From Allobosea sp. CRIB-10 (lineage in GTDB: Bacteria; Pseudomonadota; Alphaproteobacteria; Rhizobiales; Beijerinckiaceae): a stretch of 64,000 bases of DNA. Under the pieces are notes generated by a model that saw only the letters and a program-made list of their open reading frames with translations, did not search any database and was not told the DNA's origin. Position numbers and translations under genes: made by a program. Of the stretch, positions 31,256 through 42,955 are shown piece after piece. The stretch spans positions 434,001-498,000 of the forward strand of contig NZ_FOKP01000001.1 in the NCBI RefSeq assembly GCF_900112185.1. The letters are read 5' to 3'. Each line of letters opens with the position of its first letter. Position 1 is the first letter of the stretch.

Positions 31256-31882
31256 TCAGGCCGCCGCCTCGTCCGCGCGCTTGTCGATCACCTTGTCGAT
31301 CAAGCCGAATTCCTTGGCCTGGTCGGCGGTCATGAAATTGTCGCGCTCCAGCGCCGCCTCGATGTCCTCGTAGGAGCGGCCGGTGTGCCTGACATAGATC
31401 TCGTTCAGGCGCCGCTTCAGGCTCTCGACCTCGCGCGCATGAATGAGGATGTCGGTGACCTGGCCCTGGAAGCCGCCGGAGGGCTGGTGGACCATGATGC
31501 GGGCGTTCGGGAGCGCAAAGCGCATGTCCTTGGCGCCGGCGGTCAGCAACAGCGAGCCCATCGAAGCGGCCTGGCCGACGCAGAGCGTCGTCACCGGGCA
31601 GCGGATGAACTGCATGGTGTCGTAGATCGACAGGCCCGAGGTCACCACGCCGCCGGGCGAGTTGATGTAGAAGGAGATTTCCTTCTTCGGGTTCTCGGCC
31701 TCGAGGAACAGCAGCTGCGCCACGATCAGCGACGCCGAGTAGTCCTCGACCGGGCCGGTCAGGAAGATGATGCGCTCACGCAGCAGGCGCGAATAAATGT
31801 CGAAGGCGCGCTCGCCGCGGCTCGACTGCTCGACCACCATCGGGACGAGATTGTTGTAGGTCTCGATCGGGTCACGCATCAT
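31256..31882 (-). CDS. clpP: ATP-dependent Clp protease proteolytic subunit ClpP
   Basis: This is the serine peptidase chamber used with ClpX (and ClpA). The catalytic triad is visible as S107 (GQAASMGS), H132 (MVHQPSGG) and D181 (ERDNFM). Its length of 208 residues is normal. The second codon is also ATG (MRDPIE), so the true start may be 3 bases in. It lies between tig and clpX, all on the minus strand. Confidence 0.98.
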   Translation of the reverse strand: MMRDPIETYNNLVPMVVEQSSRGERAFDIYSRLLRERIIFLTGPVEDYSASLIVAQLLFLEAENPKKEISFYINSPGGVVTSGLSIYDTMQFIRCPVTTLCVGQAASMGSLLLTAGAKDMRFALPNARIMVHQPSGGFQGQVTDILIHAREVESLKRRLNEIYVRHTGRSYEDIEAALERDNFMTADQAKEFGLIDKVIDKRADEAAA

Positions 31883-31960
31883 CGTCGGTCCTTGGGGTCA
31901 AAGCGGGCGGGAATCAGCCGATAGCGGCGAAGACCCCACATAAGCATGCCAATCGCGGCT

Positions 31961-31999
31961 GAAAAGGGAAACGCCGCCCGACTTCGAAGCCGGGCGGCG
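31961..31999 (-). terminator. Rho-independent terminator of the trigger factor gene
   Basis: A long hairpin CGCCGCCCG (31972-31980) / CGGGCGGCG (31991-31999), with an inner CTTCGAAG extension, is followed on the minus strand by TTTCCCTTTT. It lies 26 bases after the tig stop. Confidence 0.8.
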
Positions 32000-32025
32000 C
32001 GAGCATCTCAATCAGACGGCGAGGA

Positions 32026-33459
32026 TCAGGCCGAAAACTCGTCCGTCGTCTCGGCCGCAGCCTTCTTGGTCTTCTTCGCCTTGGCGGCCTTCGGCTTGGC
32101 CTCGGTGGCGGCCTCGTCCTCGTCGTCGGCGAAGAGCGCCTCGCGCGAGACCGACTTGTCGGAGACCTTCACCTGGCCGAGCAGATGGTCGACGACCTTC
32201 TCCTCGAAGATCGGGGCGCGGATCTCGGCCAGCGCCTGCGGGTTCTTGCGGTAGAACTCCCAGACTTCCTTCTCCTGGCCCGGGAACTGGCGGGCGCGCT
32301 GGATCAGGGCCTGTGTCACCTCGTCATCCGAGATCTGGACCTTGGCCTGCTCGCCGATCTCGGCCAGCACCAGGCCGAGGCGCACGCGGCGCTCGGCGAT
32401 CTTGCGGTACTCGGCGCGGGCCTCGTCCTCGGTGGTGTCCTCGTCGGCGAAGGTCTTGTTGGCGTTCTTCATGTCCGCCTCGACCTGGCTCCAGACCGCG
32501 GAGAACTCCTGCTCGACCAGGGTCGGCGGCAATTCGAAGCTGTACTTGCCGTCGAGCGCGTCGAGCAGGGCCTTCTTGACCTTGCGGCGCGACTGCTCGC
32601 CGAACTCGCGGCCGATCTGCTCGCGAATCGCGGTCTTGAGCGCGTCGAGCGATTCCATGCCGAAGCCCTTGGCGAGCTCGTCGTCGATCTTCAGCTCGCC
32701 CGGAGCCTGGACGTCGTCGACGGTGACGGCGAACTCGGCAGGCTTACCGGCGAGATGGGTCGCGGTGTAGTTCTCGGGGAAGGTCACCGAGACGGTGCGC
32801 TGCTCGCCCTTCTTGACCCCCTCGAGCTGCTCCTCGAAGCCGGGGATGAACTGGCCGGCGCCGAGCTCGAGCGGGATTTCCGAACCGGTGCCGCCGTCGA
32901 AGGGCTTGCCCTCGAGCGTGCCGACAAAGGAGATCAGCAGGCGGTCGCCCTTGGCGGCCTTGGCGCCGTCCTTCTTCGATTCGAAGGCGCGGTTCTGCGA
33001 GGCCATGCGCTCCAGAGCGGCGTCGACATCGGCTTCCGGAACCTCGGCGACGGGCTTCTCGAGCGCGACGTCGGAGACATCGACGACCTCGATCTTCGGC
33101 AGCACTTCGAGCGCGACGGTGAAGGCGAGATCGCCCTTGGCTTCCATCGCGGCCTCGATCTCGTCCTTGTCTTCGGGGAACTTGATCTGCGGCTCGAAGG
33201 CGAGCTTGAGTTCGTTGTCGGCGACGATCTTCTGGTTCGCCTCGTTGACGGCGTTCTGGACCACGTCGGCCATGACCGAGCGGCCATAGAGCCGGCGCAG
33301 ATGGCCGACCGGGACCTTGCCGGGGCGGAAGCCGTTGATCTTGGCCTTGCCCTGCAGGTTCTGCAGCTCGCCATCGAGCCTCGACTTGAGGTCCGTGGCG
33401 TTCAGCACCACCTGGAATTCGCGCTTGAGGCCCTGGGACAGGGTTTCCGTCACGTTCAT
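32026..33459 (-). CDS. tig: Trigger factor (ribosome-associated chaperone/prolyl isomerase)
   Basis: This is the ribosome-bound chaperone that receives nascent chains at the exit tunnel. Of 477 residues, the N-terminal ribosome-binding domain has the [17 protein letters not shown] signature. The FKBP-type isomerase domain spans about 150-245 ([20 protein letters not shown]), followed by the helical C-terminal chaperone domain. A lysine/alanine-rich tail ([14 protein letters not shown]) ends the protein. The start [10 protein letters not shown] at 33459 is used. Confidence 0.97.
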   Translation of the reverse strand: MNVTETLSQGLKREFQVVLNATDLKSRLDGELQNLQGKAKINGFRPGKVPVGHLRRLYGRSVMADVVQNAVNEANQKIVADNELKLAFEPQIKFPEDKDEIEAAMEAKGDLAFTVALEVLPKIEVVDVSDVALEKPVAEVPEADVDAALERMASQNRAFESKKDGAKAAKGDRLLISFVGTLEGKPFDGGTGSEIPLELGAGQFIPGFEEQLEGVKKGEQRTVSVTFPENYTATHLAGKPAEFAVTVDDVQAPGELKIDDELAKGFGMESLDALKTAIREQIGREFGEQSRRKVKKALLDALDGKYSFELPPTLVEQEFSAVWSQVEADMKNANKTFADEDTTEDEARAEYRKIAERRVRLGLVLAEIGEQAKVQISDDEVTQALIQRARQFPGQEKEVWEFYRKNPQALAEIRAPIFEEKVVDHLLGQVKVSDKSVSREALFADDEDEAATEAKPKAAKAKKTKKAAAETTDEFSA

Positions 33460-33543
33460 TGTTCGATCCGCCAACAGCTCGTTACTTCAATGTCCAAAGC
33501 GCGACGCCGGGTGACCGCCGCCGCGCTCGCGAAACTTGCATCC

Positions 33544-33628
33544 TGGTGCGGGCGAAGGGACTCGAACCCCCACGACTCACGTCGGCGGAACCTAAATCCG
33601 CTGCGTCTACCAGTTCCGCCACGCCCGC
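33544..33628 (-). tRNA. tRNA-Leu (TAG)
   Basis: This is an 85-base class II tRNA on the minus strand with encoded CCA. The acceptor GCGGGCG pairs with CGCCCGC. The anticodon stem GCGGA/TCCGC carries the loop TTTAGGT, giving anticodon TAG for leucine. The long variable arm (CGACGTGAGTCG) is typical of tRNA-Leu. Confidence 0.96.
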
Positions 33629-33795
33629 CGACCGGGTGCGCCACACGCAGTCGTCGCGACAGCGGCACCGTAGGCCGCGCCGCTATAGCATTTCGAGCGC
33701 GTCATGCAGCAAAAAAATGCGACATTTCTGCGAAGGCCGCTCGCGCAAGGCTTTGCGCTCGCCAGAACGGCCCCGACCGGGCTATGTCCCGGGGC

Positions 33796-35241
33796 ATGAG
33801 CAAAGACGCATCACTGCGGGCCTCGCGCCTCCATCCCAGCCGCCGCCAACTCGTCGCACAGGGCGCCGGACTGGCGACATTGCTCGCGCCGCTGTCGACG
33901 CTCGCTCAACACGTACCCGCCGCTCCGCAGGCGGCTTCGACTGCCGCCCCGCGTAACCTCGTCGCGTCTCCCGCCAAGGTGCGGCTGCGCCCTGCGCCGG
34001 CGCCCGAGACGGAGATCTGGGCCTTCGACGGCGCAACGCCCGGCCCGGTCCTCAAGGTGAAGCAGGGCGAGAGCTTGCGTCTCAGCCTACAGAACCGCAC
34101 CGACAAGCCGCTCGCTCTGCACTGGCACGGCCTGCGCGCCGACCACGCCATGGACGGCGTCGGCGGCTTCAGCCAGGAACCTGTGCCGCCGGGCGGGCAA
34201 TTCGAATATCAGCTGGCGCCGCCCGATCCCGGCACCTTCCTTTACCGCCCGATGCTGCTCGGCGGCTCGTCCGAGCCGGCCGGCCGCGGATTGTCCGGCA
34301 TGCTGATCGTCGAGGAGAAGGAGCCCCCGGCGGTCGATCTCGATTTGCCGGCCCTGATCGGCGACTGGCTGCTCAGCGATGACCAGAAGCTGCTGCCCTT
34401 CGCCCCCGACGGGCAGGACGGCGCCGCGGCCGGCCGGCTCGGCAGCTGGCTGACCGTCAACGGCAAGCCTCCGCCGCTGCCGATCAAGCTGCCGCCGGGA
34501 GCCCGCGTCCGCCTTCGTCTCGCCAATGCCTGCAATGCCCGGATCATGCGGCTGCGCTTCGACGAGATGAAAGCCTTCGTCGCGGCGGTCGATGGCCAGC
34601 CCACCGAGACCTTCGAACCGGTCCGGGGCCAACTGCCCTTCGCGCCGGGCACACGCTATGACATGATCTTCGACATGCCCGAGACGGTTGGAGCGGCGGC
34701 CAGCGTCACCGCACTCATCGGCCCGGGCGTGCCGCTGGTGCGTTTCGTCAGCGAGGGCTCAGCGAAGTCGGCGCGTCCGGCGATCGCCGGCATGCCGCTC
34801 AACCCGGCGCTGCCGGCTGCGGTACGACTGCAGGACGCCAGGCGCTCCGAGATGATCATCGAGGGCGGCGCCAGGATCACGCCGGAGAACAAGCTCGACC
34901 TCGCCGGGCTCGACCTTGCGAAGCCGTGGACCGTCAATGGCGGCCAGGGCGATCCGAAAGGCAAGCCGCTATTCAGCGTCAAGCGCGGCGCGCCCGTGGT
35001 GATCGGCATCACCAACAAGACCGCCTTCCTGCAGCCGCTGCATGTCCACGGCCACAGCTTCCGCCTGCTGCACCCGCTCGACGATGGCTGGGAGCCCTAT
35101 TTCCTCGACACGGTGCAGATTCCCGAGGGCAAGCGCCTGCACATCGCCTTCATCGCCGACAATCCCGGGCGCTGGCTGATCTCCTCGACGGTGCTGGAGC
35201 GCTTCGACCGCGGGCTGTGGAGCTGGTTCGAGGTGACGTGA
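33796..35241 (+). CDS. Tat-exported multicopper-oxidase-fold protein with degenerate copper sites
   Basis: This is a 481-residue cupredoxin-fold protein of the multicopper oxidase superfamily. A twin-arginine signal is visible ([20 protein letters not shown], residues 15-34), so it is exported folded. Motif 1 is intact (H109-W-H111-G) and motif 3 half intact (Q413-PL-H416-V-H418-GH), but motif 2 reads Y-R151-P-M153 in place of the paired histidines. The terminal HCHxxxH is S463-S464-T465-VLE-R469. The type 1 copper cysteine is therefore lost, and laccase activity is unlikely. It may resemble the non-copper cell-division protein FtsP/SufI. A second ATG at 33784 is possible. Confidence 0.88.
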   Translation: MSKDASLRASRLHPSRRQLVAQGAGLATLLAPLSTLAQHVPAAPQAASTAAPRNLVASPAKVRLRPAPAPETEIWAFDGATPGPVLKVKQGESLRLSLQNRTDKPLALHWHGLRADHAMDGVGGFSQEPVPPGGQFEYQLAPPDPGTFLYRPMLLGGSSEPAGRGLSGMLIVEEKEPPAVDLDLPALIGDWLLSDDQKLLPFAPDGQDGAAAGRLGSWLTVNGKPPPLPIKLPPGARVRLRLANACNARIMRLRFDEMKAFVAAVDGQPTETFEPVRGQLPFAPGTRYDMIFDMPETVGAAASVTALIGPGVPLVRFVSEGSAKSARPAIAGMPLNPALPAAVRLQDARRSEMIIEGGARITPENKLDLAGLDLAKPWTVNGGQGDPKGKPLFSVKRGAPVVIGITNKTAFLQPLHVHGHSFRLLHPLDDGWEPYFLDTVQIPEGKRLHIAFIADNPGRWLISSTVLERFDRGLWSWFEVT

Positions 35242-35308
35242 CGCAGCGTCGGCTTGTCACGGCGGCGGGCGGCTTCTAATACCCCCGACCTTGAGCAAGG
35301 AGCGCGCC

Positions 35309-36178
35309 ATGACCGCCAACGCCATCGTCACCGTGGGCGCCGACCTCGCCAGGCCCGTCCGCTTCGGCAACGGCCTGCCGCTCGCCCTGATCGCCGGCCC
35401 CTGCCAGATGGAGAGCCGCGATCACGCCCTCGAGGTAGCACTGGCCTTGAAGGAAATCTCCGACAAGCTCGGCATCGGCCTCGTCTTCAAGACCTCCTTC
35501 GACAAGGCCAACCGCACCAGCGTGAAGGGCCAGCGCGGTGTGGGCTTGGAAGCCGCCCTGCCCGTCTTCGCCGAGATTCGCGAGCGCACCGGCTTACCAG
35601 TGCTCACCGACGTGCACGATGCCAGCCAGTGCGCGCCGGTGGCCGAGGTGGTCGATGTGCTGCAGATCCCGGCCTTCCTCTGCCGGCAGACCGACCTGCT
35701 CGTCGCCGCGGCGAAGACCGGCCGCGTCATCAACGTCAAGAAGGGCCAGTTCCTGGCGCCTTGGGACATGGTCAACGTCGCCGCCAAGGTGACCGAGAGC
35801 GGCAATCCGAATGTGATGCTGACCGAGCGCGGCGCTTCCTTCGGCTACAACACGCTGGTCACTGACATGCGCGCTTTGCCGATCATGGCGGAGATCGGCG
35901 CCCCGGTGATCTTCGACGCCACCCACTCGGTGCAGCAGCCCGGCGGCAAGGGCGCCTCCAGCGGTGGCCAGCGCGAATTCGTGCCGGTGCTGGCGCGTGC
36001 CGCGGTCGCGGTCGGCGTCGCCGGCGTCTTCATCGAGACCCATCCCGACCCCGACAACGCCCCGTCGGACGGGCCGAACATGGTGCCGCTGCGCGACTTC
36101 CATGCGCTGATCGCAGAGCTGCAGGAGTTCGATCGGCTTGCCAAGCGCACGGCGCATTCTACGCTGGCGTATGTCTGA
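35309..36178 (+). CDS. kdsA: 3-deoxy-8-phosphooctulonate synthase (KDO-8-P synthase)
   Basis: It condenses phosphoenolpyruvate with arabinose 5-phosphate for the KDO core of lipopolysaccharide. The 289 residues contain [37 protein letters not shown] and [17 protein letters not shown]32 in IAGPCQMES, where Escherichia coli has asparagine, marks the metal-dependent class II enzyme. The ATG at 35309 follows an AAGGAG site. Its last 8 bases overlap the MFS transporter gene. Confidence 0.97.
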   Translation: MTANAIVTVGADLARPVRFGNGLPLALIAGPCQMESRDHALEVALALKEISDKLGIGLVFKTSFDKANRTSVKGQRGVGLEAALPVFAEIRERTGLPVLTDVHDASQCAPVAEVVDVLQIPAFLCRQTDLLVAAAKTGRVINVKKGQFLAPWDMVNVAAKVTESGNPNVMLTERGASFGYNTLVTDMRALPIMAEIGAPVIFDATHSVQQPGGKGASSGGQREFVPVLARAAVAVGVAGVFIETHPDPDNAPSDGPNMVPLRDFHALIAELQEFDRLAKRTAHSTLAYV

Positions 36179-37391
36179 GACGTCAGCCAATCCGGCTCCT
36201 CCCGTCACGCCCCCACAAGGTTCGCTGAAGTCGCTCATCCTCGTTCTCGGGGCGTGTGGCTTCGCCTCGACCTTCACCATGCGGCTGCTCGACCCGCTGG
36301 TGCCGACACTGGCAGCGCAGTTCGGGCGCAGCATCGCCCAGGTCGCCGCGGTCGCGACCGCCTTCTCCTTCGCCTATGCCATCGGCCAGCCTTTCCTCGG
36401 GCCGATCGCGGATTCGCTCGGCAAGCTCAGGACGATCTCGACCTGCCTCGGTGCGCTCGCGCTCCTGTCGCTCGCCGCGGCCTTCGCGGGCTCCTTTGAT
36501 ATCCTGACCGGCGTGCGCATGGTCGCGGGGATCGCGGCCGGCGGTATCATTCCGGTGGCGATGGCAGCGATCGGTGACCGTGCGCCGATGGCCGAGCGGC
36601 AGATCATGCTTGGCCGCTTCCTGGTCCTGATGATCATCGGGCAAATGGTCGGCGCCGCCTGCTCCGGATTGATCGCCGAGCATCTAGGCTGGCGCTACGT
36701 CTTTGCGATGGCCGCCAGCGTCGCCGCAATCGCCGGCGCACTGGTGGTCCTGGTACTGAAGCCGAGGCCGAATGCCCAGCGCGCGCCGCTCAGTTTTTCC
36801 GGCGCGCTCGCCAATTACGCGGCCGTCTTCGCCAACCCTCGCTCGAAGCTGCTCTACGGGCTCGTCGTCGTCGAGGGCAGCCTGATCTTCGGCATGCCAC
36901 CCTATATCGCCGCGATCCTGCACGAGCGCGCTGGTGTCGGCCCGTCCCAGGCCGGGCTCGTCATTGCCGGAACCGGGCTCGGCGGCATCATCTACGGCGT
37001 CCTGACCCGCATCCTGGTCGAGCGGCTCGGCCCGACCCGGATGACCACGCTGGGTGGCATCGTGATGGGCCTGGCCTATGTGCTGTTCTCGCTCGCCTTT
37101 CTGCCCTGGTGGAGCGCGATCGCGATCTTCACGCTGAGCGGCTTCGGCTTCTTCCTGATGCACGGCACCTTCCAGGCGCTGGCGACGGAACTCGCGCCGA
37201 CGGCCCGCGGCTCGGCCGTCGCGCTGTTCGCCTGCGCGCTGTTCTGCGGCCATGCGCTCGGGCCGGTGCTGATGGGCGCCGCCCTGCACCTGTTGGGGAC
37301 CAGCGGCGCGATCCTCGTCTTTGCCGTCGGCATCGCAGTGCTCGGCGTGCTGGCTCCACGCATCCTGCCGCTAGCGGGGAGCAGGACCTGA
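36171..37391 (+). CDS. MFS transporter
   Basis: This is a 406-residue inner-membrane protein with about twelve hydrophobic helices and the major-facilitator pattern ([20 protein letters not shown] in the first half, then [19 protein letters not shown]). The substrate cannot be told; it resembles drug/sugar-efflux members. The start at 36171 overlaps kdsA by 8 bases, so the two are co-transcribed. It is convergent with queF, only 4 bases apart. Confidence 0.92.
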   Translation: MSETSANPAPPVTPPQGSLKSLILVLGACGFASTFTMRLLDPLVPTLAAQFGRSIAQVAAVATAFSFAYAIGQPFLGPIADSLGKLRTISTCLGALALLSLAAAFAGSFDILTGVRMVAGIAAGGIIPVAMAAIGDRAPMAERQIMLGRFLVLMIIGQMVGAACSGLIAEHLGWRYVFAMAASVAAIAGALVVLVLKPRPNAQRAPLSFSGALANYAAVFANPRSKLLYGLVVVEGSLIFGMPPYIAAILHERAGVGPSQAGLVIAGTGLGGIIYGVLTRILVERLGPTRMTTLGGIVMGLAYVLFSLAFLPWWSAIAIFTLSGFGFFLMHGTFQALATELAPTARGSAVALFACALFCGHALGPVLMGAALHLLGTSGAILVFAVGIAVLGVLAPRILPLAGSRT

Positions 37392-37395
37392 AAGG

Positions 37396-37851
37396 TCAGC
37401 GCCCGCGATAGGGCGCGACGCCCTGGTCGGGCAGCCACAGGCCTTTGGGCGGCTCGCCGGTCTGGAAGAAGACATCGATCGGGATGCCGCCGCGCGGATA
37501 CCAGTAGCCGCCGATGCGGAACCATTTCGGCTCGAGCAGCTCGACCAGCGTCTTGCCGATGCCGACGGTGCAGTCCTCGTGGAAGGCGCCGTGGTTGCGG
37601 AAGGCGCCGAGATAGAGCTTGAGCGACTTCGATTCGACCAGCCAGTCGCCCGGCAGATAGTCGATCACCAGGATGCCGAAATCGGGCTGGCCGGTGACCG
37701 GGCAGATCGAGGTGAACTCGGGGCAGGTGAAGCGGGCGAGATAGTCGGTGCCGGCATGCGGGTTCGGCACGCGGTCGAGGCGGGCTTCCTCCGGCGAGCG
37801 CGGCAATTCGCTCGCCTTGCCGAGCTGAAGGGTCGAGGCGTCGATGGTCAT
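37396..37851 (-). CDS. queF: NADPH-dependent 7-cyano-7-deazaguanine reductase
   Basis: This reduces preQ0 to preQ1, a late step of queuosine biosynthesis. The 151-residue length marks the short, unimodular type. The catalytic cysteine C50 and aspartate D57 lie in [13 protein letters not shown], the QueF NADPH motif in [15 protein letters not shown], and HEDCT completes the site. The product preQ1 is the substrate of Tgt, encoded at 41057-42181. Confidence 0.96.
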   Translation of the reverse strand: MTIDASTLQLGKASELPRSPEEARLDRVPNPHAGTDYLARFTCPEFTSICPVTGQPDFGILVIDYLPGDWLVESKSLKLYLGAFRNHGAFHEDCTVGIGKTLVELLEPKWFRIGGYWYPRGGIPIDVFFQTGEPPKGLWLPDQGVAPYRGR

Positions 37852-37985
37852 GGCGTAATCCTAAGCAAGTGGGCGCCCATCGATGACGGGCGCTGAGTTG
37901 CCGCGGCTTTTAATGCCGGGCCCGGATAAACGCCACCGCCCCTTCCCGTCGCCGCCGGTCTTGTCTAGAAGCGCGGCATCGCTAG

Positions 37986-39293
<1,308 letters not shown>

Positions 39294-39302
39294 CGCCATG
39301 CT

Positions 39303-39321
39303 GCGCCGCAATAGGCGGCGC
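39303..39321 (+). terminator. Weak stem-loop after enolase
   Basis: A GCGCCGC / GCGGCGC inverted repeat with a 5-base loop begins 10 bases after the eno stop. There is no T run, so it is at most a weak termination or mRNA-end hairpin. Confidence 0.3.
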
Positions 39322-39371
39322 CATGCGGTTTGGCCCCTAACGACAGCTCCGGCATCGCGCTAAGCCGGAGC

Positions 39372-40295
39372 ATGCATCAAGCCGTTCCGCTTTCCGACGA
39401 GAAGCTGCGCCGGCGCCGGCAGCTCGCCTTCGCCGGCATGGCCGTCGCCATGCTGATCTTCGGGGCCAATTTCGTCGTCAGCCGCCACGCCGTGCTGAAC
39501 GGCCTGTCCTCGCACGACATGCTGGCGCTGCGTTTCGTCACCGCCGGCTTCCTGCTCCTGCCGAGCTTCATGATGGCCGGCGGCCTGCGCGATTGCGCCG
39601 GCCTCGGCTGGAAACGCGGCCTGATCCTGGCGGTGATGAGCGGCTTCCCGATGAGCTTCCTGCTCATGACCGGGCTGACCTACGCTCCGGCGGCGCATGG
39701 CGCCGTGATCGGGCCCGGGACCGTCACGGTGATCGGCATCGTCGGCAGCGTCGTCCTGTTCGGCGCGATCCTGACGCGGCAGCTCGTGCTCGGCGTGGCG
39801 GCCGTGCTCATCGGCCTCGCCTGCCTCGGCATCGCCGGCACCACCCATGCCAATCCCGGCATCGTCTTCGGCGATCTCTGCTTCCTCGGCGTCGGGCTGG
39901 TCTGGGGCGGCTATCCCTTGCTGATCCAGCTCTGGCGCGTCGATGCGCTCAAGGCGACGGCCGTCGTCTCTGTGCTGTCGATGGCCTATCTGCCGATCTA
40001 CTTCGCCTTCTATTTCCGCGGATTCGACGTCGCGCCCTGGTGGGTGCTGCTGGCGCACGCGATCAATCAGGGCGTGCTCAACGTCATCGTCGGCCTGTGG
40101 ATCTGGAGCTGGTCGACGCCGGTGCTCGGGCCATCCGTCGCCGGGCGCTTCCCACCGATGATCCCGGTCGTCGGCACCCTGCTCGCCATCCCCGTGCTCG
40201 GCGAGATCCCCAGCGGGCTGCAGATCGGCGGCATCGCGCTGATCATCGCCGGGCTGTTCGCCGCCTCATGGCGCCGCGCGGCGGCGGCGCGCTAA
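39372..40295 (+). CDS. EamA/DMT family transporter
   Basis: This is a 307-residue inner-membrane protein with ten predicted helices arranged as two five-helix EamA repeats (LIFGANFVVSRHAVL and GLVWGGYPLLIQLWRVD are the repeat starts). Such proteins export amino acids or other metabolites; the substrate is unknown. The ATG at 39372 is chosen. It overlaps the convergent membrane-protein gene by 30 bases at the 3' end. Confidence 0.9.
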   Translation: MHQAVPLSDEKLRRRRQLAFAGMAVAMLIFGANFVVSRHAVLNGLSSHDMLALRFVTAGFLLLPSFMMAGGLRDCAGLGWKRGLILAVMSGFPMSFLLMTGLTYAPAAHGAVIGPGTVTVIGIVGSVVLFGAILTRQLVLGVAAVLIGLACLGIAGTTHANPGIVFGDLCFLGVGLVWGGYPLLIQLWRVDALKATAVVSVLSMAYLPIYFAFYFRGFDVAPWWVLLAHAINQGVLNVIVGLWIWSWSTPVLGPSVAGRFPPMIPVVGTLLAIPVLGEIPSGLQIGGIALIIAGLFAASWRRAAAAR

Positions 40296-41060
40296 CCTCA
40301 TCAGGCCGAGATTCCAGACGATACAGACGAGCAGGCCGAGGCCGAGCGCCGGCCAGGAGCCGAGCGGCACGGCCGTCAGATGCACGAGCGCCAGCCCCAA
40401 TCCGAACCCCAGCAGCCCCAGTGCGCCATTGGCGATCACGGCGGCGGTCGCCGGACCGCCGATACGCGGCTGCAGGATCGCGATCAGGCTGGAGAGCACG
40501 ATCGGGAACGCGGCGAGCACTCCGGACCAGCCTGCGCCGACATGGCTGCTGATCGTGCTGACGACGCCGGCCAGCGTCGCAACCGCACCGGCGCGCAGCG
40601 GAATCACGAACCAGGGCCGGCCCGGCGGCGCCTTGGGCCGCGCCCCGAGATAAGGCCGGAACAGACGATGCAGGCCGAGATAGATCACGACCGTCAGGGC
40701 GATCGCGACGCCAACGGACGGCTCCAGCAGCCGCAGCGCGAGAATGATCGCAAACCAGGTCGCAAGCCCGGTTCCCAGGCTGACGAGCGTGCCGAAGCGC
40801 TGTGCCAGCAGGACATAGACCAGCGAGAGCCCGGCATTGGCGAGATTGGAGCCCATGCTGCCGAGCGCTCCAGCCGAGATGAAAGCCGCGTCATGGTCGA
40901 GCGCCAGGAACACGTAGACCGGGCCGGCCGAGATCGGCAGCGTCGCGATCATCGCCGCCAGCAGCGGCCCCGAGCGTTCGGCGAGCAGAGAGCAGCCGAC
41001 AACAATGGCGGCCGCGACCGCCATCTTCATGAGCAACAGGCCGAGCCCGGGATCGATCAC
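40266..41060 (-). CDS. Polytopic membrane protein (GlpM-like)
   Basis: This is a 264-residue protein with about eight hydrophobic helices. Two halves look related: [22 protein letters not shown] and [17 protein letters not shown] share the same ATLP/AFPI pattern, suggesting an internal duplication as in GlpM-like membrane proteins. No function can be assigned. It is translationally coupled to tgt by a 4-base overlap and converges on the EamA gene with a 30-base overlap. Confidence 0.75.
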   Translation of the reverse strand: MIDPGLGLLLMKMAVAAAIVVGCSLLAERSGPLLAAMIATLPISAGPVYVFLALDHDAAFISAGALGSMGSNLANAGLSLVYVLLAQRFGTLVSLGTGLATWFAIILALRLLEPSVGVAIALTVVIYLGLHRLFRPYLGARPKAPPGRPWFVIPLRAGAVATLAGVVSTISSHVGAGWSGVLAAFPIVLSSLIAILQPRIGGPATAAVIANGALGLLGFGLGLALVHLTAVPLGSWPALGLGLLVCIVWNLGLMRLARRRRAAP

Positions 41061-42181
41061 GCCGTCTCGCCTCTGGCCCAGCCCTCTTTCGTCTCAGCGA
41101 TGAAGTCTTCCAGGCGGCCGGCCGCGATGGCGCCACGCAGGCCCGCCATCAGCTCCTGATAATAGGCCAGGTTCACCCAGGTCAGCAGCATCTTGCCGAG
41201 CATCTCCTCGGCCTTGACGAGATGGTGCAGATAGGCGCGCGAATAGGTGTTGGCGGCCGGGCAGGAAGATTGTGGATCGACCGGCCTGATATCCTCGGCA
41301 TGCTTGGCATTCTTCAGGTTCATCCGGCCGAAGCGAGTGAAGATCTGGCCATGGCGGCCGGCCCGCGTCGGCATCACGCAGTCGAACATGTCGACGCCGC
41401 GCCTGACCGCCTCGACGATGTCGTCCGGCGTGCCGACGCCCATCAGATAGCGCGGCTTCTCACTGGGCAGATGCGGCTCGACCGTCTCGATCATCGCCAG
41501 CATCACATCCTGCGGCTCGCCGACCGCGAGCCCGCCAATGGCATAGCCTTTGAGATCCATGGCCGCGAGCTCGCGCGCGCTCTCGACCCGGAGGGCAGGC
41601 ACCGCGCCACCTTGCACAATCCCGAACAGCGCCCTCCCCGCCGGATCGCCGAAGGCCTTCTTGCAGCGCTCGGCCCAGCGCAGCGACAGATGCATCGCCT
41701 TCTCGGCGACCTTGTCCTCGCAGGGCAGCGAGACGCATTCGTCGAGCTGCATGACGATGTCGGAGCCGAGCAGGTTCTGGATCTCGACCGAGCGCTCCGG
41801 CGTCAGCACATGCTTGGAGCCGTCGATATGCGACTGGAAGGTGACGCCTTCCTCGGTCAGCTTGCGCAGATTGGCGAGCGACATCACCTGGAAGCCGCCG
41901 GAATCGGTCAGGATCGGGTGCGGCCAGTTCATGAACTTGTGCAGGCCGCCGAGCCTGGCGACCCGCTCGGCCCCCGGCCGCAGCATCAGATGATAGGTGT
42001 TGCCGAGCACGACATCGGCGCCGAGCGCCTTGACCTGCTCGGGATACATGCCCTTGACGGTCGCGGCGGTGCCGACCGGCATGAAGGCCGGGGTGCGGAT
42101 CACACCGCGCGGCATGCGGACCTCGCCGGTGCGGGCAGCGCCGTCCCGGCCGAGAAGATGGAAGCTGAAATCCGTCATCAT
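41057..42181 (-). CDS. tgt: tRNA-guanine transglycosylase (queuine/preQ1 tRNA-ribosyltransferase)
   Basis: This exchanges guanine 34 for preQ1 in tRNAs with GUN anticodons. The 374 residues carry [12 protein letters not shown] with the catalytic aspartate, the GIVQGG substrate loop, GGLAVGEP and the second aspartate in [15 protein letters not shown]. The zinc site is altered: the usual CxCxxC reads S305-x-C307-x-x-A310, although the histidine in YSRAYLHHL remains. QueF at 37396-37851 makes its substrate. Confidence 0.97.
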   Translation of the reverse strand: MMTDFSFHLLGRDGAARTGEVRMPRGVIRTPAFMPVGTAATVKGMYPEQVKALGADVVLGNTYHLMLRPGAERVARLGGLHKFMNWPHPILTDSGGFQVMSLANLRKLTEEGVTFQSHIDGSKHVLTPERSVEIQNLLGSDIVMQLDECVSLPCEDKVAEKAMHLSLRWAERCKKAFGDPAGRALFGIVQGGAVPALRVESARELAAMDLKGYAIGGLAVGEPQDVMLAMIETVEPHLPSEKPRYLMGVGTPDDIVEAVRRGVDMFDCVMPTRAGRHGQIFTRFGRMNLKNAKHAEDIRPVDPQSSCPAANTYSRAYLHHLVKAEEMLGKMLLTWVNLAYYQELMAGLRGAIAAGRLEDFIAETKEGWARGETA

Positions 42182-42284
42182 GGGCGCCGGCCTAGCCCAG
42201 CGCCGCTTTTCGCGAAAGAGCCCTGTGCGCCGGGCGGGGCTGTGCCGACAGCCGGGCGCCTCGCAGTGTTGCGCTCAACCTCCA

Positions 42285-42406
42285 CCGTCATTCCGGCCGC
42301 AGCGAAGCGGAGCGCCGGAATCCATCGTAGAGCTCTTGCCATAGAGATCTTGAGCCCTTCGATGGATTCCGGAGCTGCGCGGCTACGCCGCTTGTCCGGA
42401 ATGACG
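42285..42406. repeat. Nested inverted repeat (dispersed-repeat-like element)
   Basis: This intergenic stretch folds back twice. The outer arms CGTCATTCCGG (from 42286) and CCGGAATGACG (42396-42406) and the inner arms CCGGAATCCATCG (42315-42327) and CGATGGATTCCGG (42360-42372) are perfect complements. It lies between tgt and the ArsC-like gene and resembles the REP/BIME-like intergenic repeats common in GC-rich rhizobial genomes. No coding capacity is seen. Confidence 0.8.
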
Positions 42407-42422
42407 ATTCAGACGAAGACTG

Positions 42423-42773
42423 TCAGCGACCGGCGAAGGCCGCCTCGTAGACATCCGGCTTGAAGGCGAGGATGCGGCGCTCGCCGAGATCGAGCACCGG
42501 GCGCTTGATCATGGTCGGCTGCGCCAGCATCAGCGCGATCGCCTTGTTCTCGTCGAGGCCCTGCCGGTCGGCGTCGGGCAGCTCGCGGAAGGTCGTGCTC
42601 GCCTTGTTCAGCACCTTCTCCCAGCCGAGCTCGCGGCACCAGGCCTCGAGATGGGCCTTGTCGATGCCGGAGACGCGGTAATCGTGGAAGGCGTAGGGGA
42701 CCTTGTGCGCGTCGAGCCAGCTCCAGGCCTTCTTCATCGTGTCGCAGTTCTTGATGCCGTAGAGCGTGACCAT
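42423..42773 (-). CDS. ArsC/Spx family protein (YffB-like)
   Basis: This is a 116-residue thioredoxin-fold protein. The N terminus MVTLYGIKNCDTMKKA carries the single cysteine C10, and the later RPVLDLGERRILAFKP matches the ArsC-family C-terminal motif. It lacks the CX5R arsenate site typical of the thioredoxin-linked ArsC, so it is better called Spx/YffB-like; GSH-dependent thiol reductase activity is suggested for YffB. The start at 42773 is chosen because the longer frame has no family support. Confidence 0.9.
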   Translation of the reverse strand: MVTLYGIKNCDTMKKAWSWLDAHKVPYAFHDYRVSGIDKAHLEAWCRELGWEKVLNKASTTFRELPDADRQGLDENKAIALMLAQPTMIKRPVLDLGERRILAFKPDVYEAAFAGR

Positions 42774-42955
42774 CGTCCGGGCCGTCCCTGATTTGCCGTC
42801 AGCGCGGGTTGGCATGATGGCCGTTGGAGATCAAGCGACGCCTCCGCGGAGCCTCGGCGCATGAGGCCCAAAGCCATTCGGTTCCCCTCGCGCTCCGTCA
42901 TGCTATCGGTAACGATGGCGCGTATCGGGCGAGCAGAGAATCGAATGGACGTGTC

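Noticed and set aside
32185..33783. Plus-strand frame continuing into the multicopper-oxidase gene
   Set aside because: The first ~530 codons are antisense to trigger factor and tRNA-Leu. The real protein begins at the Tat signal near 33796.
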